From a virus, in the IMG/VR virus record IMGVR_UViG_3300036852_000252, positions 1 through 44,528 of that record: DNA of 44,528 nt. One strand, given 5' to 3'. Below the pieces are notes generated by a model that saw nothing but the letters and a program-made list of their open reading frames with translations, did no database searches and was not told the DNA's origin. Below, piece by piece: positions 27,641 to 33,530 of the stretch. Within the stretch, counting starts at the first letter, position 1. Each line of letters starts with the position of its first letter. Both the position numbers and the translations under genes were made by a program.

Positions 27641-28077
27641 GCGTCCGACTCCTGGTCATCCACATGGGAATGACGACGAACGAAGCTCTCGCAGATAGCA
27701 GCCTTCGCCTCTTGAACCAACACGTCCGACACTTCGCGCTCGCCGCATGTTCGGCACGTCAGCGCCCAAGTGCCGTCGCCGTCTAGCCGCTCGAACTTCG
27801 CTACCTCGCCCGTCGTGTAGTCCGGGTAGGCGTAGTTCGTCACGGGCGGTTCGGGAAGCGGCTCCTTGCCTTGCAGCAACCTAGCCAAGAGCGCGGAGTG
27901 CCAAGCGTCTGGGTCTAGCTGCATGATGTCTGAGCCATACACGTCGAGCCAGTTGCCCGACAGTTGCTCACCGTTGCGGTAGCGCGTGATGCGTTCCGCG
28001 TTGAGCTTGATTCGTAGCCACTCAGCCACCTTCGAGCAGGCCCACGACGCTTGCTCGGGCGTGAGAGGTTCGCTCAT
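27637..28077 (-). CDS. Repeat-linked protein with CxxC motif, 146 aa (DQESDA tail)
   Basis: N-terminal helical part (LTPEQASWACSKVAEWLRIKL), a middle segment (DPDAWHSALLARLLQG) and a single CRTCG motif near residue 108. Both ends carry perfect junction repeats. No family recognised. Confidence 0.8.
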   Translation of the reverse strand: MSEPLTPEQASWACSKVAEWLRIKLNAERITRYRNGEQLSGNWLDVYGSDIMQLDPDAWHSALLARLLQGKEPLPEPPVTNYAYPDYTTGEVAKFERLDGDGTWALTCRTCGEREVSDVLVQEAKAAICESFVRRHSHVDDQESDA

Positions 28078-28352
28078 GCGTCCGACTCCTGGTCGGCCGA
28101 CGGCCGTTCCGACAGCACGGCCTCAGCGATGAGCACGGCGTTCTCTGGAATGGGACGGTCACCGAACTCGTCCTCGTCAGAAAAGGCGTTCACGGCGATG
28201 ACGAGATCCGCGTCCTCGGTGTAGTAGAGGTCGGAGTCGGGTGGACGTACCGCGTTGATGAGCAGTTGGCCTAGTCGGAGCTCAGGGTAGTTCCCCCAGG
28301 CGTACTCGATCGCCATGAGGACTTCTTTGCGTTCGCGGGGATGGCGCTTCAC
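28074..28352 (-). CDS. Repeat-linked acidic protein, about 92 aa (DQESDA tail)
   Basis: First gene of the train in transcription order. GTG 28352 overlaps the upstream stop as GTGA; ATG 28316 (MAIEYAWGNYPEL) is an alternative start giving 80 residues. The acidic body includes DLYYTEDADLVIAVNAFSDED. Its own start is not in a repeat; its end is a perfect repeat. Confidence 0.76.
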   Translation of the reverse strand: MKRHPRERKEVLMAIEYAWGNYPELRLGQLLINAVRPPDSDLYYTEDADLVIAVNAFSDEDEFGDRPIPENAVLIAEAVLSERPSADQESDA

Positions 28353-28534
28353 GCCGAGGCCCTTCGCTGCTTCTCTGCTTCGATGTCCTTCGGATCGAAC
28401 AGAGGGCCGCGCGGTGTGTGGAAGGCGATGCGGAGCTTGCCAGCTCCGTACAACTGTTGGACGCGCTGCACCGATATGCCGAGTTCTCGGGCGACCTGGC
28501 CCGTCGTCAGCATGTTCGTCAGGTCCTTGGTCAT
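28349..28534 (-). CDS. Small helix-turn-helix DNA-binding protein, 61 aa
   Basis: LTTGQVARELGISVQRVQQLYGAGKLRIAF is a MerR/excisionase-type winged helix-turn-helix; FDPKDIEAEK completes the domain. It is coupled to the upstream repeat-rich gene by ATGA. It may regulate the gene train that follows it, or act in recombination. Confidence 0.8.
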   Translation of the reverse strand: MTKDLTNMLTTGQVARELGISVQRVQQLYGAGKLRIAFHTPRGPLFDPKDIEAEKQRRASA

Positions 28535-29301
28535 GTAGCGGACACCGGGACCTTCGCATCGATCATCCTGTCCAACAATCCAAACGCGGATTCAATGAGG
28601 GCATCCCGAGTGGGTTGCAACGCGGCCCCCGCTGCGTCCCACGCTGCGGCCCTCGCTGCGGCCCTCGCTGCGGCCCTCGCTGCGGCCCTCGCTGCGTCCC
28701 ACGCTGCGGCCCTCGCTGCGGCCCTCGCTGCGGCCCTCGCTGCGTCCCACGCTGCGTCCCTCGCTGCGGCCCTCGCTGCGTCCCACGCTGCGTCCCACGC
28801 TGCGGCCCACGCTGCGTCCCACGCTGCGGCCCACGCTGCGGCCCTCGCTGCGTCCCACGCTGCGGCCCCCGCTGCCTTTCGGCACGCCTCAAGGACGGGC
28901 TTGATGGACGGGATCTGACCGGAGTGCGTGAGTTCGGGAAGTCCTTCCAGTGCCGCCGCTTGCTCGGTTAGACCAGCGAGGCGGAGCCAGGCCGGGGTGT
29001 GGACGCGGACCAGCCAGTCAGCTGCCATCCATGCCCGAACCTCGTCGAGTTCCTTGCCGCTCGCGGTTCCTGCCAGTCGGGGGATGTAGGCCTTCAACCG
29101 CTGCCGGATGTCCTTCGGGAGCGCGTCGTTCCAACTGATGCCGAAGGCACGAAGGACCGGAGACACGCAGGCCGGTGACGCCGTGTGTGGTTCGTCGGCC
29201 CACCACGCGACAGCTTCCATGAGACACACCGAGTTCTTGCCTCTTCGTGAGTGACCGCCGCTTTGAAGCGTGATCGAATTTAGGTCGATGTGGTGCGTCA
29301 A
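28531..29301 (-). CDS. Phage/actinobacterial protein with AAWD/AARA tetrapeptide repeats, 256 aa
   Basis: TTG start with a strong GAGGAGGGG site. Residues 1-140 form a conserved-looking domain ([50 protein letters not shown]). The next 84 residues are 21 tandem tetrapeptides AA-[W/R/G]-[D/A], then a short C-terminal helix. The repeats should form one long Ala-rich helix with a stripe of Trp/Arg and Asp/Ala every four residues. The N-terminal domain is reminiscent of proteins found in Streptomyces and their phages. Function unknown. Confidence 0.82.
   Translation of the reverse strand: MTHHIDLNSITLQSGGHSRRGKNSVCLMEAVAWWADEPHTASPACVSPVLRAFGISWNDALPKDIRQRLKAYIPRLAGTASGKELDEVRAWMAADWLVRVHTPAWLRLAGLTEQAAALEGLPELTHSGQIPSIKPVLEACRKAAGAAAWDAARAAAWAAAWDAAWAAAWDAAWDAARAAARDAAWDAARAAARAAARAAAWDAARAAARAAARAAARAAAWDAAGAALQPTRDALIESAFGLLDRMIDAKVPVSAT
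28621..28872 (-). repeat. 12-bp coding minisatellite, 21 units
   Basis: 252 bp made of exactly 21 units of 12 bp. Each unit is GCAGCG + TGG or AGG + GAC or GCC, so two single positions vary: W or R, then D or A. In protein order the units are GA, WD, RA, WA, WD, WA, WD, WD, RA, RD, WD, RA, RA, RA, WD, RA, RA, RA, RA, WD, GA. The linked pairs WD and RA dominate. As 12 is divisible by three, unit gain or loss keeps the frame. Confidence 0.95.
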
Positions 29302-29320
29302 CGAACCCCTCCTCGTTTGG

Positions 29321-29560
29321 TCATGAACCAGAGTCTACCACGGCACGACGATTCCGCATAGGACAGGTCTGCATGTGGGGCCGGTAGCGGTTCGGAGCAT
29401 CGGGGCGGCCCTTCACGATCGCTGCGAACAGAGCGCCTTTGGCCCCTTCGGTGACTTCGTAGCGGCCTGCCCAGCCTGGTTCGGGGTCGAGGGGGATGGC
29501 TTTGCCTGAGGCGGTCCGGGCCCAGAGGATGGGTTGGAAGCAGAACCGGCAGTTAGCCAT
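29321..29560 (-). CDS. Small zinc-binding protein, 79 aa
   Basis: CRFCFQPILWARTASGKAIPLDPEP followed by HMQTCPMR gives a Cys-x2-Cys ... His-x3-Cys site. The motif with GKAIPLDPEP is a recurrent small phage protein of unknown role. Its 5' end overlaps the small gene at 29553 by 8 nt. Confidence 0.75.
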   Translation of the reverse strand: MANCRFCFQPILWARTASGKAIPLDPEPGWAGRYEVTEGAKGALFAAIVKGRPDAPNRYRPHMQTCPMRNRRAVVDSGS

Positions 29561-29723
29561 CGCGCGGCTTCTGTCTCAGCGTCACGACGGCGCCGACGGT
29601 GACGTGAGCACGGATCGCCGCCTCAAGACGCACCGCCCAGGCGTAGGATTCGCAGGTCAGGACCACTTCCCACTCAGCATCTGGGTCCTCGTCCTCCCGA
29701 ATCGCCCACTTCAATCCTTCCAT
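29553..29723 (-). CDS. Hypothetical protein, 56 aa
   Basis: ATG 29723 with a strong GGAGGAGGGG site. It reads MEGLKWAIREDEDPDAEWEV, then a helical segment and a C-terminal strand. First gene after the intergenic control region at 29744-29827. No family recognised. Confidence 0.7.
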   Translation of the reverse strand: MEGLKWAIREDEDPDAEWEVVLTCESYAWAVRLEAAIRAHVTVGAVVTLRQKPRDG

Positions 29724-29743
29724 TTCTCCCCTCCTCCGCTTAG

Positions 29744-29827
29744 TTGTGTTCGCCCCTATAGAAGCGAACAGTGAACAGTACGCTTCTCTATAGGGCGAGA
29801 ACAGTAACGAACACTAGGCGAACACAA
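29744..29827. promoter_or_regulatory. Nested inverted repeats with GAACA motifs
   Basis: Outer arms TTGTGTTCGCC (29744-29754) and GGCGAACACAA (29817-29827) are perfect 11-bp inverted repeats. Inner arms CGCCCCTATAGAAGCG (29751-29766) and CGCTTCTCTATAGGGCG (29781-29797) match with two small differences. GAACA or its complement occurs six times. The 84-bp block fills the gap downstream of the RecA/RepA-like ATPase. It could be a multi-site operator, a replication origin with iterons, or a large RNA structure. TATAGA/TATAGG could serve as promoter -10 boxes. Confidence 0.75.
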
Positions 29828-29858
29828 GCTACTACCTGCGGAAACGAGGCTTTAGCGT

Positions 29859-31160
29859 TCACTCCGTGGTCCCTTCCTGAACAGAAAGCCCCCAACTTGA
29901 GCGGGCCCCCTGCCCTTTTCCGCCGAACACTAAGCGGGTGAACCGCCTGTCGGTGTTGAGAACGCGCCTCACCGTGCCTGCCGGAAGCTCAAGCCCCTCG
30001 GCGATGTCGTTCACCGTCGACTTGCCCTCTTGGGCCAGGAAGCCCCCGATACGCTCCGCCGCCGTCATGGCTTGGGGCTCAAGGTCGGGGAACTCGCCAT
30101 CGTGGGGACGGCGGACCCCTGACAGGCCCCGCTCATCGAAGTCGAACGCCCAGAGCTCGGGGCGGCACGGAGGCGCGTCGTTGGCCTCTTTCCGGTCCAG
30201 CAGCACCCCGCGGGTCAGCATGTTCTCCCCGAGTACCGAAGAGACACGGACGAGGAAGTCCGCCGCGGCGTCGAACATCACCGAGCCGAAGGTATGGGAC
30301 GAATCCGATCGCGGGGTGTGGGCGAGGATGCACCAGGCCACGCCGAAGGAGTTCAGAAGGTCCATAGCCTCGTTGGCCGGTTCGTTCGCGTTGAGGTCGC
30401 CGGTTCCTGACCGGGAGAGCGAGTCCACGATCACGAGGTCGGCGCCGTCCAGGTGTCGCTTGATGGCCTCCGACAGCGACGAGAGCGACCTTCCGCGGCG
30501 GTTCCAGGTGTTGAGCCGCCCGAAGCTGCCGCCGATGCGCTCGATGCACCACAGACGTCCGCGCAGGGTGTGGGCGGGGCGCTCGAGGTTGACGAACAGC
30601 ACGCTGGCCGGGTTGCACCGCCAGGGTAGGTCGGCTCCGAGCATCCGCGCCGCCCACAGCAGGCCCAGCCAGGACTTGCACGCCTTCGGGGGCCCGTAGA
30701 CGATCGTGCCGGCGCCCTTGGCGATAAACGGCTCGACGAGCCAATCCACGCCTGAGGGTTCGACCGAACCCATGCTGTCTGGCGATTCGCCCTCGATCCA
30801 AACCGACCACACACGTCGGCAGAACTCGTCGAGGCGCGGACGGATGAGCTTGCCCAGCACCTTGCCGTCCCCCATCTGGTCCCCGGCCTGGTTCGCCAGG
30901 TAGGTGCGGTCGCGCGCCTTCTCGACGTTGAACACGTCGGAGGCCAACGGCGCGCCGAGGGTCGTCACGAACAGCCGGGCGTGCAGCCCGGTCCGGTCCT
31001 GCCGGAGATTCGCGGCCTCGAACTCGATGCGCTTCTCGCCGGGCAGCGTCGTTTCCCCGATGACTGTCTCGCCGTCCCTCGCCATCGACACCAGCTCGCC
31101 CGTCGGCGGTCCTCCACCTTGGAGAACAGCCAGACGTTCGACGGCGGATCTAGATGGCAA
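29859..31160 (-). CDS. RecA/RepA-fold ATPase (replicative helicase-like), 433 aa
   Basis: Walker A GPPKACKS is at residues 156-163 (IVYGPPKACKSWLGLLWAA) and Walker B LVIVDSL at about 243-249. SGTGDLNANEPANEAM and AWCILAHTPRSDSSHTFGS continue the AAA_25/RepA core. A C-terminal winged helix (KSTVNDIAEGLELPAGTVRRVLN) would bind DNA. This is the only clear replication-type gene; there is no phage DNA polymerase. TTG 31160 overlaps the upstream gene; GTG 31091 or ATG 31085 are alternatives. Confidence 0.85.
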   Translation of the reverse strand: MPSRSAVERLAVLQGGGPPTGELVSMARDGETVIGETTLPGEKRIEFEAANLRQDRTGLHARLFVTTLGAPLASDVFNVEKARDRTYLANQAGDQMGDGKVLGKLIRPRLDEFCRRVWSVWIEGESPDSMGSVEPSGVDWLVEPFIAKGAGTIVYGPPKACKSWLGLLWAARMLGADLPWRCNPASVLFVNLERPAHTLRGRLWCIERIGGSFGRLNTWNRRGRSLSSLSEAIKRHLDGADLVIVDSLSRSGTGDLNANEPANEAMDLLNSFGVAWCILAHTPRSDSSHTFGSVMFDAAADFLVRVSSVLGENMLTRGVLLDRKEANDAPPCRPELWAFDFDERGLSGVRRPHDGEFPDLEPQAMTAAERIGGFLAQEGKSTVNDIAEGLELPAGTVRRVLNTDRRFTRLVFGGKGQGARSSWGLSVQEGTTE

Positions 31161-31611
31161 CGCCCGCGACCGCTTCCCGCAGATCCTCGATGGCCTGCGC
31201 GGCCTCGGCCTGGGCCCGCAGGAATCGCTCCCTAGCTGCTCCGTGGGCCACCAGACGCTCAGATGCCGGGATGGACTGGTAGGCGACCGCTAAGCCGTGT
31301 TCCTGCGCCCACAGCGCGAATCTACGAGCTTCCTCAGAGGCGCCGGCAAGCAGACCTTCCCAGGTGATGGGCCGGTCGTAACCGTGCAGGGCTTGGGCTC
31401 GTGCCCACAGCTCTGCGGCAGAACCGACGAGGTCGCTTCGCTCGACGCTTCCCATGATGCGGTCCAGGGTGACGGACGGGGCTTCGTCGATATGGCCTTG
31501 GTGAACCTCTGGCAAGCCTCGTCGGGCGTAGCGGGACAACTCGATGATGCCCGACAGCAGATCCGCCTCGGTGACGCGGCGACGGGCTTCTGCGGCAAGG
31601 TCAGCACGCAT
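31150..31611 (-). CDS. Hypothetical helical protein, 153 aa
   Basis: Mostly helical (LLSGIIELSRYARR, AAELWARAQALHGYD, ITWEGLLAGASEEARRFALWAQEHG). It overlaps the ATPase gene by 11 nt and may work with it. There is no obvious ribosome site at ATG 31611; a six-codon frame (MSLHAC) directly upstream overlaps it and could provide coupling. Confidence 0.72.
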   Translation of the reverse strand: MRADLAAEARRRVTEADLLSGIIELSRYARRGLPEVHQGHIDEAPSVTLDRIMGSVERSDLVGSAAELWARAQALHGYDRPITWEGLLAGASEEARRFALWAQEHGLAVAYQSIPASERLVAHGAARERFLRAQAEAAQAIEDLREAVAGVAI

Positions 31612-31759
31612 GGAGGCTCATTTTCCACCAGACGCCTTGTGGACGGTAAGCCCGTTGAGCGAAATGCCAACGGCGTCTGACCTGCGGGGATGATTTGAGT
31701 TCGTCCACGACACGGTCCCACACCTGTGGAAGAGTGACTAGCGGGCGTCGTGACCGTGG

Positions 31760-31788
31760 GTCATACTGTCGGCGTCGTTCTCGCACAA
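31760..31788 (-). promoter_or_regulatory. Candidate sigma-A promoter for the replication/gene-train operon
   Basis: TTGTGC (31788-31783), a 17-base spacer, and TATGAC (31765-31760). It lies just after a strong terminator and before the first gene of the next transcription unit, which is where a new promoter is needed. Predicted transcription start near 31753. Confidence 0.6.
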
Positions 31789-31828
31789 CGACAACTGTAG
31801 GGGCCATCGGCGACGAGGTCCACGAACC

Positions 31829-31868
31829 AAGAAGGGGAGCCGCGAATCTTCCGACGGCTCCCCTTCTT
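31829..31868. terminator. Bidirectional intrinsic terminator
   Basis: AAGAAGGGGAGCCG (31829-31842) pairs perfectly with CGGCTCCCCTTCTT (31855-31868) around a 12-base loop. It lies 11 bp after the stop of the small membrane protein gene on the minus strand. The A/T-rich outer stem gives a short T-run in both directions. The 268-bp gap 31612-31879 holds this terminator and the promoter, and otherwise no gene I can support. Confidence 0.85.
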
Positions 31869-31879
31869 GCGTCCAGGTC

Positions 31880-32071
31880 TCAGCCTCCGTAACCGCCGAT
31901 GCTGTCGGGGTAGTCGGCGTACATGTCCTCGACTTCACCAACCGCCCCGCCACCGTTTACTGGGATCTTGATGATCGGCTCGGCCTGCTGGTGCGAGACA
32001 ACGGTGCTGCGACCGGCGATGGCACCGAGGCCGATCGCCACGATGGCGATGCGCTTGAGCCACTTCTTCAT
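31880..32071 (-). CDS. Small membrane or secreted protein, 63 aa
   Basis: Positively charged start MKKWLKR, then IAIVAIGLGAIAG, a membrane helix or signal peptide, then a soluble tail ending GGYGG. Last gene before a strong terminator. Function unknown. Confidence 0.75.
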   Translation of the reverse strand: MKKWLKRIAIVAIGLGAIAGRSTVVSHQQAEPIIKIPVNGGGAVGEVEDMYADYPDSIGGYGG

Positions 32072-32397
32072 CCGTTCCCTCCTTCAGAATCTCTGCGCAC
32101 GGCAGCGATGATCTCACTCACTTCCTTCTCGTCCCGAGCCGTATCGCCCCACCACTCCTGCACTGATTGCATGTGATAACGAACGCGCTCATCTTCGTCG
32201 CACTCGTTCCAGCACTCTTCGCACAGAGCGAAGTGACCCTTCTGGTTGTGTGTGATGGTCTGCCCATTCGGGAACTCAACCGTAACTTCGTGGTAATCGA
32301 CGGTTCGGCCCTCAACGAACTTCCACGCCGTTCCACACTTCTGGCACCAGGAGTAGCCGGGGGCAAGGATGGCGGATAAGACTCGACCGATCCTCAC
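32068..32397 (-). CDS. Zinc-binding protein with CxxC ... CxxC, 109 aa
   Basis: WCQKCGTAWKF and LCEECWNECDED form a four-Cys zinc site with a strand hairpin between them (HEVTVEFPNGQTI). GTG 32397 overlaps the upstream stop. C-terminal helix is charged. The stop overlaps the next start (32071). No specific function recognised. Confidence 0.72.
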   Translation of the reverse strand: MRIGRVLSAILAPGYSWCQKCGTAWKFVEGRTVDYHEVTVEFPNGQTITHNQKGHFALCEECWNECDEDERVRYHMQSVQEWWGDTARDEKEVSEIIAAVRRDSEGGNG

Positions 32398-32567
32398 TTC
32401 GTTCCCCCGTCGTCCATGAACCGGCGGACGACCTCTCGTTCGACGCGGATCTGACGACCGACGCGGCTGGCTTGCAAGGCTCCGCGATGGATGAGCCGCA
32501 GCACGGTCATCTTCGAGCAACGCAGGGCCCGCGCGACCTCGGGCACCGTCATCAGGTCAGGCGTCAC
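32394..32567 (-). CDS. Excisionase-type helix-turn-helix protein, 57 aa
   Basis: LMTVPEVARALRCSKMTVLRLIHRGALQASRVGRQIRV is a classic excisionase/DNA-binding (helix_turn_helix, excise) domain of full length. No integrase is seen, so a regulatory role is more likely than excision. GTG 32567 start overlaps the previous gene. Confidence 0.85.
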   Translation of the reverse strand: MTPDLMTVPEVARALRCSKMTVLRLIHRGALQASRVGRQIRVEREVVRRFMDDGGTK

Positions 32568-32730
32568 TCGGCTCGTTTCCGGTCTTCGCCGGCACAGCAA
32601 GGTCCGTCGTCCTGCAGGCGTTGCACCACGGTCCTTCCTCGTCTTTGTGCAGCTCCCGGCAGACGCAGCAGTAGCCGTCCTCGTCTGGTTCGTAGCAGCC
32701 GAGGCGGCAGCGTGTGCACTTCTCGATCAT
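32557..32730 (-). CDS. Small multi-CxxC zinc protein, 57 aa
   Basis: ATG 32730 with an AGGAGGGG site. Eight Cys in pairs (CTRC, CCVC, CNAC plus a single Cys) within 45 residues suggest two zinc ions, as in zinc ribbons. The C-terminus EPSDA is only superficially like the DQESDA tail; the junction has a different layout. Confidence 0.75.
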   Translation of the reverse strand: MIEKCTRCRLGCYEPDEDGYCCVCRELHKDEEGPWCNACRTTDLAVPAKTGNEPSDA

Positions 32731-32906
32731 CTCCCCTCCTTCTTGGCTCGCGACCGATGCTCGGGACAGTAGGCTCCCGTGCTGCTGACGGCCCAGCCCT
32801 GCTCACGGGCCAGGCGTTCCAACGCACGAAGTTTGATGTCCTGGCGCTCGATGACCTCGGTGCAGTGCAAGGCATCGCAGACGAGGCCGTAGACGAAGTA
32901 CCTCAC
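32727..32906 (-). CDS. Small Cys/His protein, 59 aa
   Basis: GTG 32906 overlaps the upstream stop (GTGA). It reads MRYFVYGLVCDALHC, a helical middle, then STGAYCPEHRSRAKK. The Cys pairs and His suggest a metal site. It encodes its neighbour's ribosome site (AGGAGGGGAG) in its last codons. Confidence 0.72.
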   Translation of the reverse strand: MRYFVYGLVCDALHCTEVIERQDIKLRALERLAREQGWAVSSTGAYCPEHRSRAKKEGR

Positions 32907-33112
32907 GACAACCGGTAGAGCTCGTCGGCCAGGATGACGGTCTGCACCGGTTCGCCGTGTTCTCCGATGCGCTGCACGATGCAGGTTTCGCCGCGACTGA
33001 ACCAGCCGGAGTGGGCCACGATGCCGCGCCGGCTGCCCTTGAAGCGCTTCGGCAGCTCCACGCGGTCGCCGCGCTCGAACCGCATCAGCCGCAGTTGCTC
33101 TAGGCCGGTCAC
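32903..33112 (-). CDS. Hypothetical small beta-rich protein, 69 aa
   Basis: FERGDRVELPKRFKGSRRGIVAHSGWFSRGETCIVQRI resembles an SH3-like or KOW-like small beta barrel. GTG 33112 overlaps the previous stop; ATG 33085 is an alternative. It may bind nucleic acid or protein. Confidence 0.7.
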   Translation of the reverse strand: MTGLEQLRLMRFERGDRVELPKRFKGSRRGIVAHSGWFSRGETCIVQRIGEHGEPVQTVILADELYRLS

Positions 33113-33303
33113 GCCGGTTGCCTTAGCCGCGCGACCCGGCAGCGATGGTCGAACGCACGCATCATGGCCCGGCTCACATCGCGGGAGTAGACGCCCTTGC
33201 GACCGCACGAGCACTCGTAGCGGTAGAGCGTGACCGGCTGGCCGAACTCGGTCGTCTCCAGTTCGGTGATGCGGGTCCGCTTCTGCGGCCTCAGAGATGC
33301 CAT
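33109..33303 (-). CDS. Hypothetical zinc-type protein, 64 aa
   Basis: Reads MASLRPQKRTRITELETTEFG, then YECSCGRKGVYSRDVSRAM and DHRCRVARLR. Three Cys and one His could bind a metal. The start overlaps the previous gene's end; a longer reading upstream is less likely. Confidence 0.7.
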   Translation of the reverse strand: MASLRPQKRTRITELETTEFGQPVTLYRYECSCGRKGVYSRDVSRAMMRAFDHRCRVARLRQPA

Positions 33304-33425
33304 CCTGCCCCCTCCTCCATCAGCGCCCGCCACAGCTCGGCGATCTCGCGACGCAGCATCCACGCAGCAGATAAGCCGAGCCCCGGCAACAGTACGAACC
33401 GGAATAGCACATCCCAGAACCTCAT
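33291..33425 (-). CDS. Small membrane protein, 44 aa
   Basis: ATG 33425 with a GGGAGG site. FWDVLFRFVLLPGLGLSAAWML is a single membrane helix followed by a charged helix. First gene after the hairpin at 33444-33482. Confidence 0.68.
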   Translation of the reverse strand: MRFWDVLFRFVLLPGLGLSAAWMLRREIAELWRALMEEGAGWHL

Positions 33426-33443
33426 CGAACCTCCCGAAAGTTG

Positions 33444-33482
33444 GCCGGGCTCCGGCTTTCGTCGGAAGAACCGGAGCCCGGC
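33444..33482. terminator. Strong hairpin, probable terminator or attenuator
   Basis: GCCGGGCTCCGG (33444-33455) pairs perfectly with CCGGAGCCCGGC (33471-33482) over a 15-base loop. It stands in the 105-bp gap after the Gam-like gene. No clear U-run follows on the minus strand, so read-through may be partial; no promoter is evident between it and the next gene. Confidence 0.65.
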
Positions 33483-33530
33483 ATCCGACGCCCCGCCGGA
33501 GGGGTCCAACGGGTGCGCCGCAGCAGAGGA

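Larger units (their letters stand above)
24985..28094 (-). repeat. Gene-junction repeat array (11 copies): C-terminal DQESDA + stop + SD + next ATG
   Basis: On the minus strand a G followed by ACCAGGAGTCGGACGCATGA occurs perfectly at eight gene junctions, with its low-coordinate end at 24985, 25346, 26004, 26189, 26452, 27062, 27637 and 28074. Variants are at 25167 (three extra bases, tail GQESDAS) and 25825 (three mismatches, tail DQEPDV). A degenerate copy at 25645-25663 has lost two bases. Each copy is always in the same frame: codons for D-Q-E-S-D-A, stop TGA, internal AGGAG eight bases before the next ATG, and a 4-nt ATGA overlap. Seven copies extend the match upstream as GrrTGACC. Spacing is that of the genes (about 180-580 bp). 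Confidence 0.97.

Noticed and set aside
24985-28094. Regularly recurring 21-nt repeat, superficially CRISPR-like
   Set aside because: Intervals are 180-580 bp of open coding frames, not short spacers; repeats carry in-frame stop and start codons.
28315-28971. Long rightward ORFs over the minisatellite
   Set aside because: They are shadows of the 12-bp repeat, which keeps all six frames open; the leftward frame has a start, ribosome site and unique flanking domain.
31601-31807. Leftward 68-codon ORF
   Set aside because: It contains the best promoter candidate of the region, has no ribosome site, and is Arg-rich without recognisable features.
32394-32567. Excisionase-like protein as evidence for a temperate phage
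   Set aside because: No integrase, repressor or attachment site was found; this domain is also a common small phage regulator.
32557-32574. C-terminus EPSDA resembling the DQESDA tail
   Set aside because: The nucleotide sequence and junction layout differ (11-nt overlap, GTG start, no AGGAG), so it is likely coincidence.
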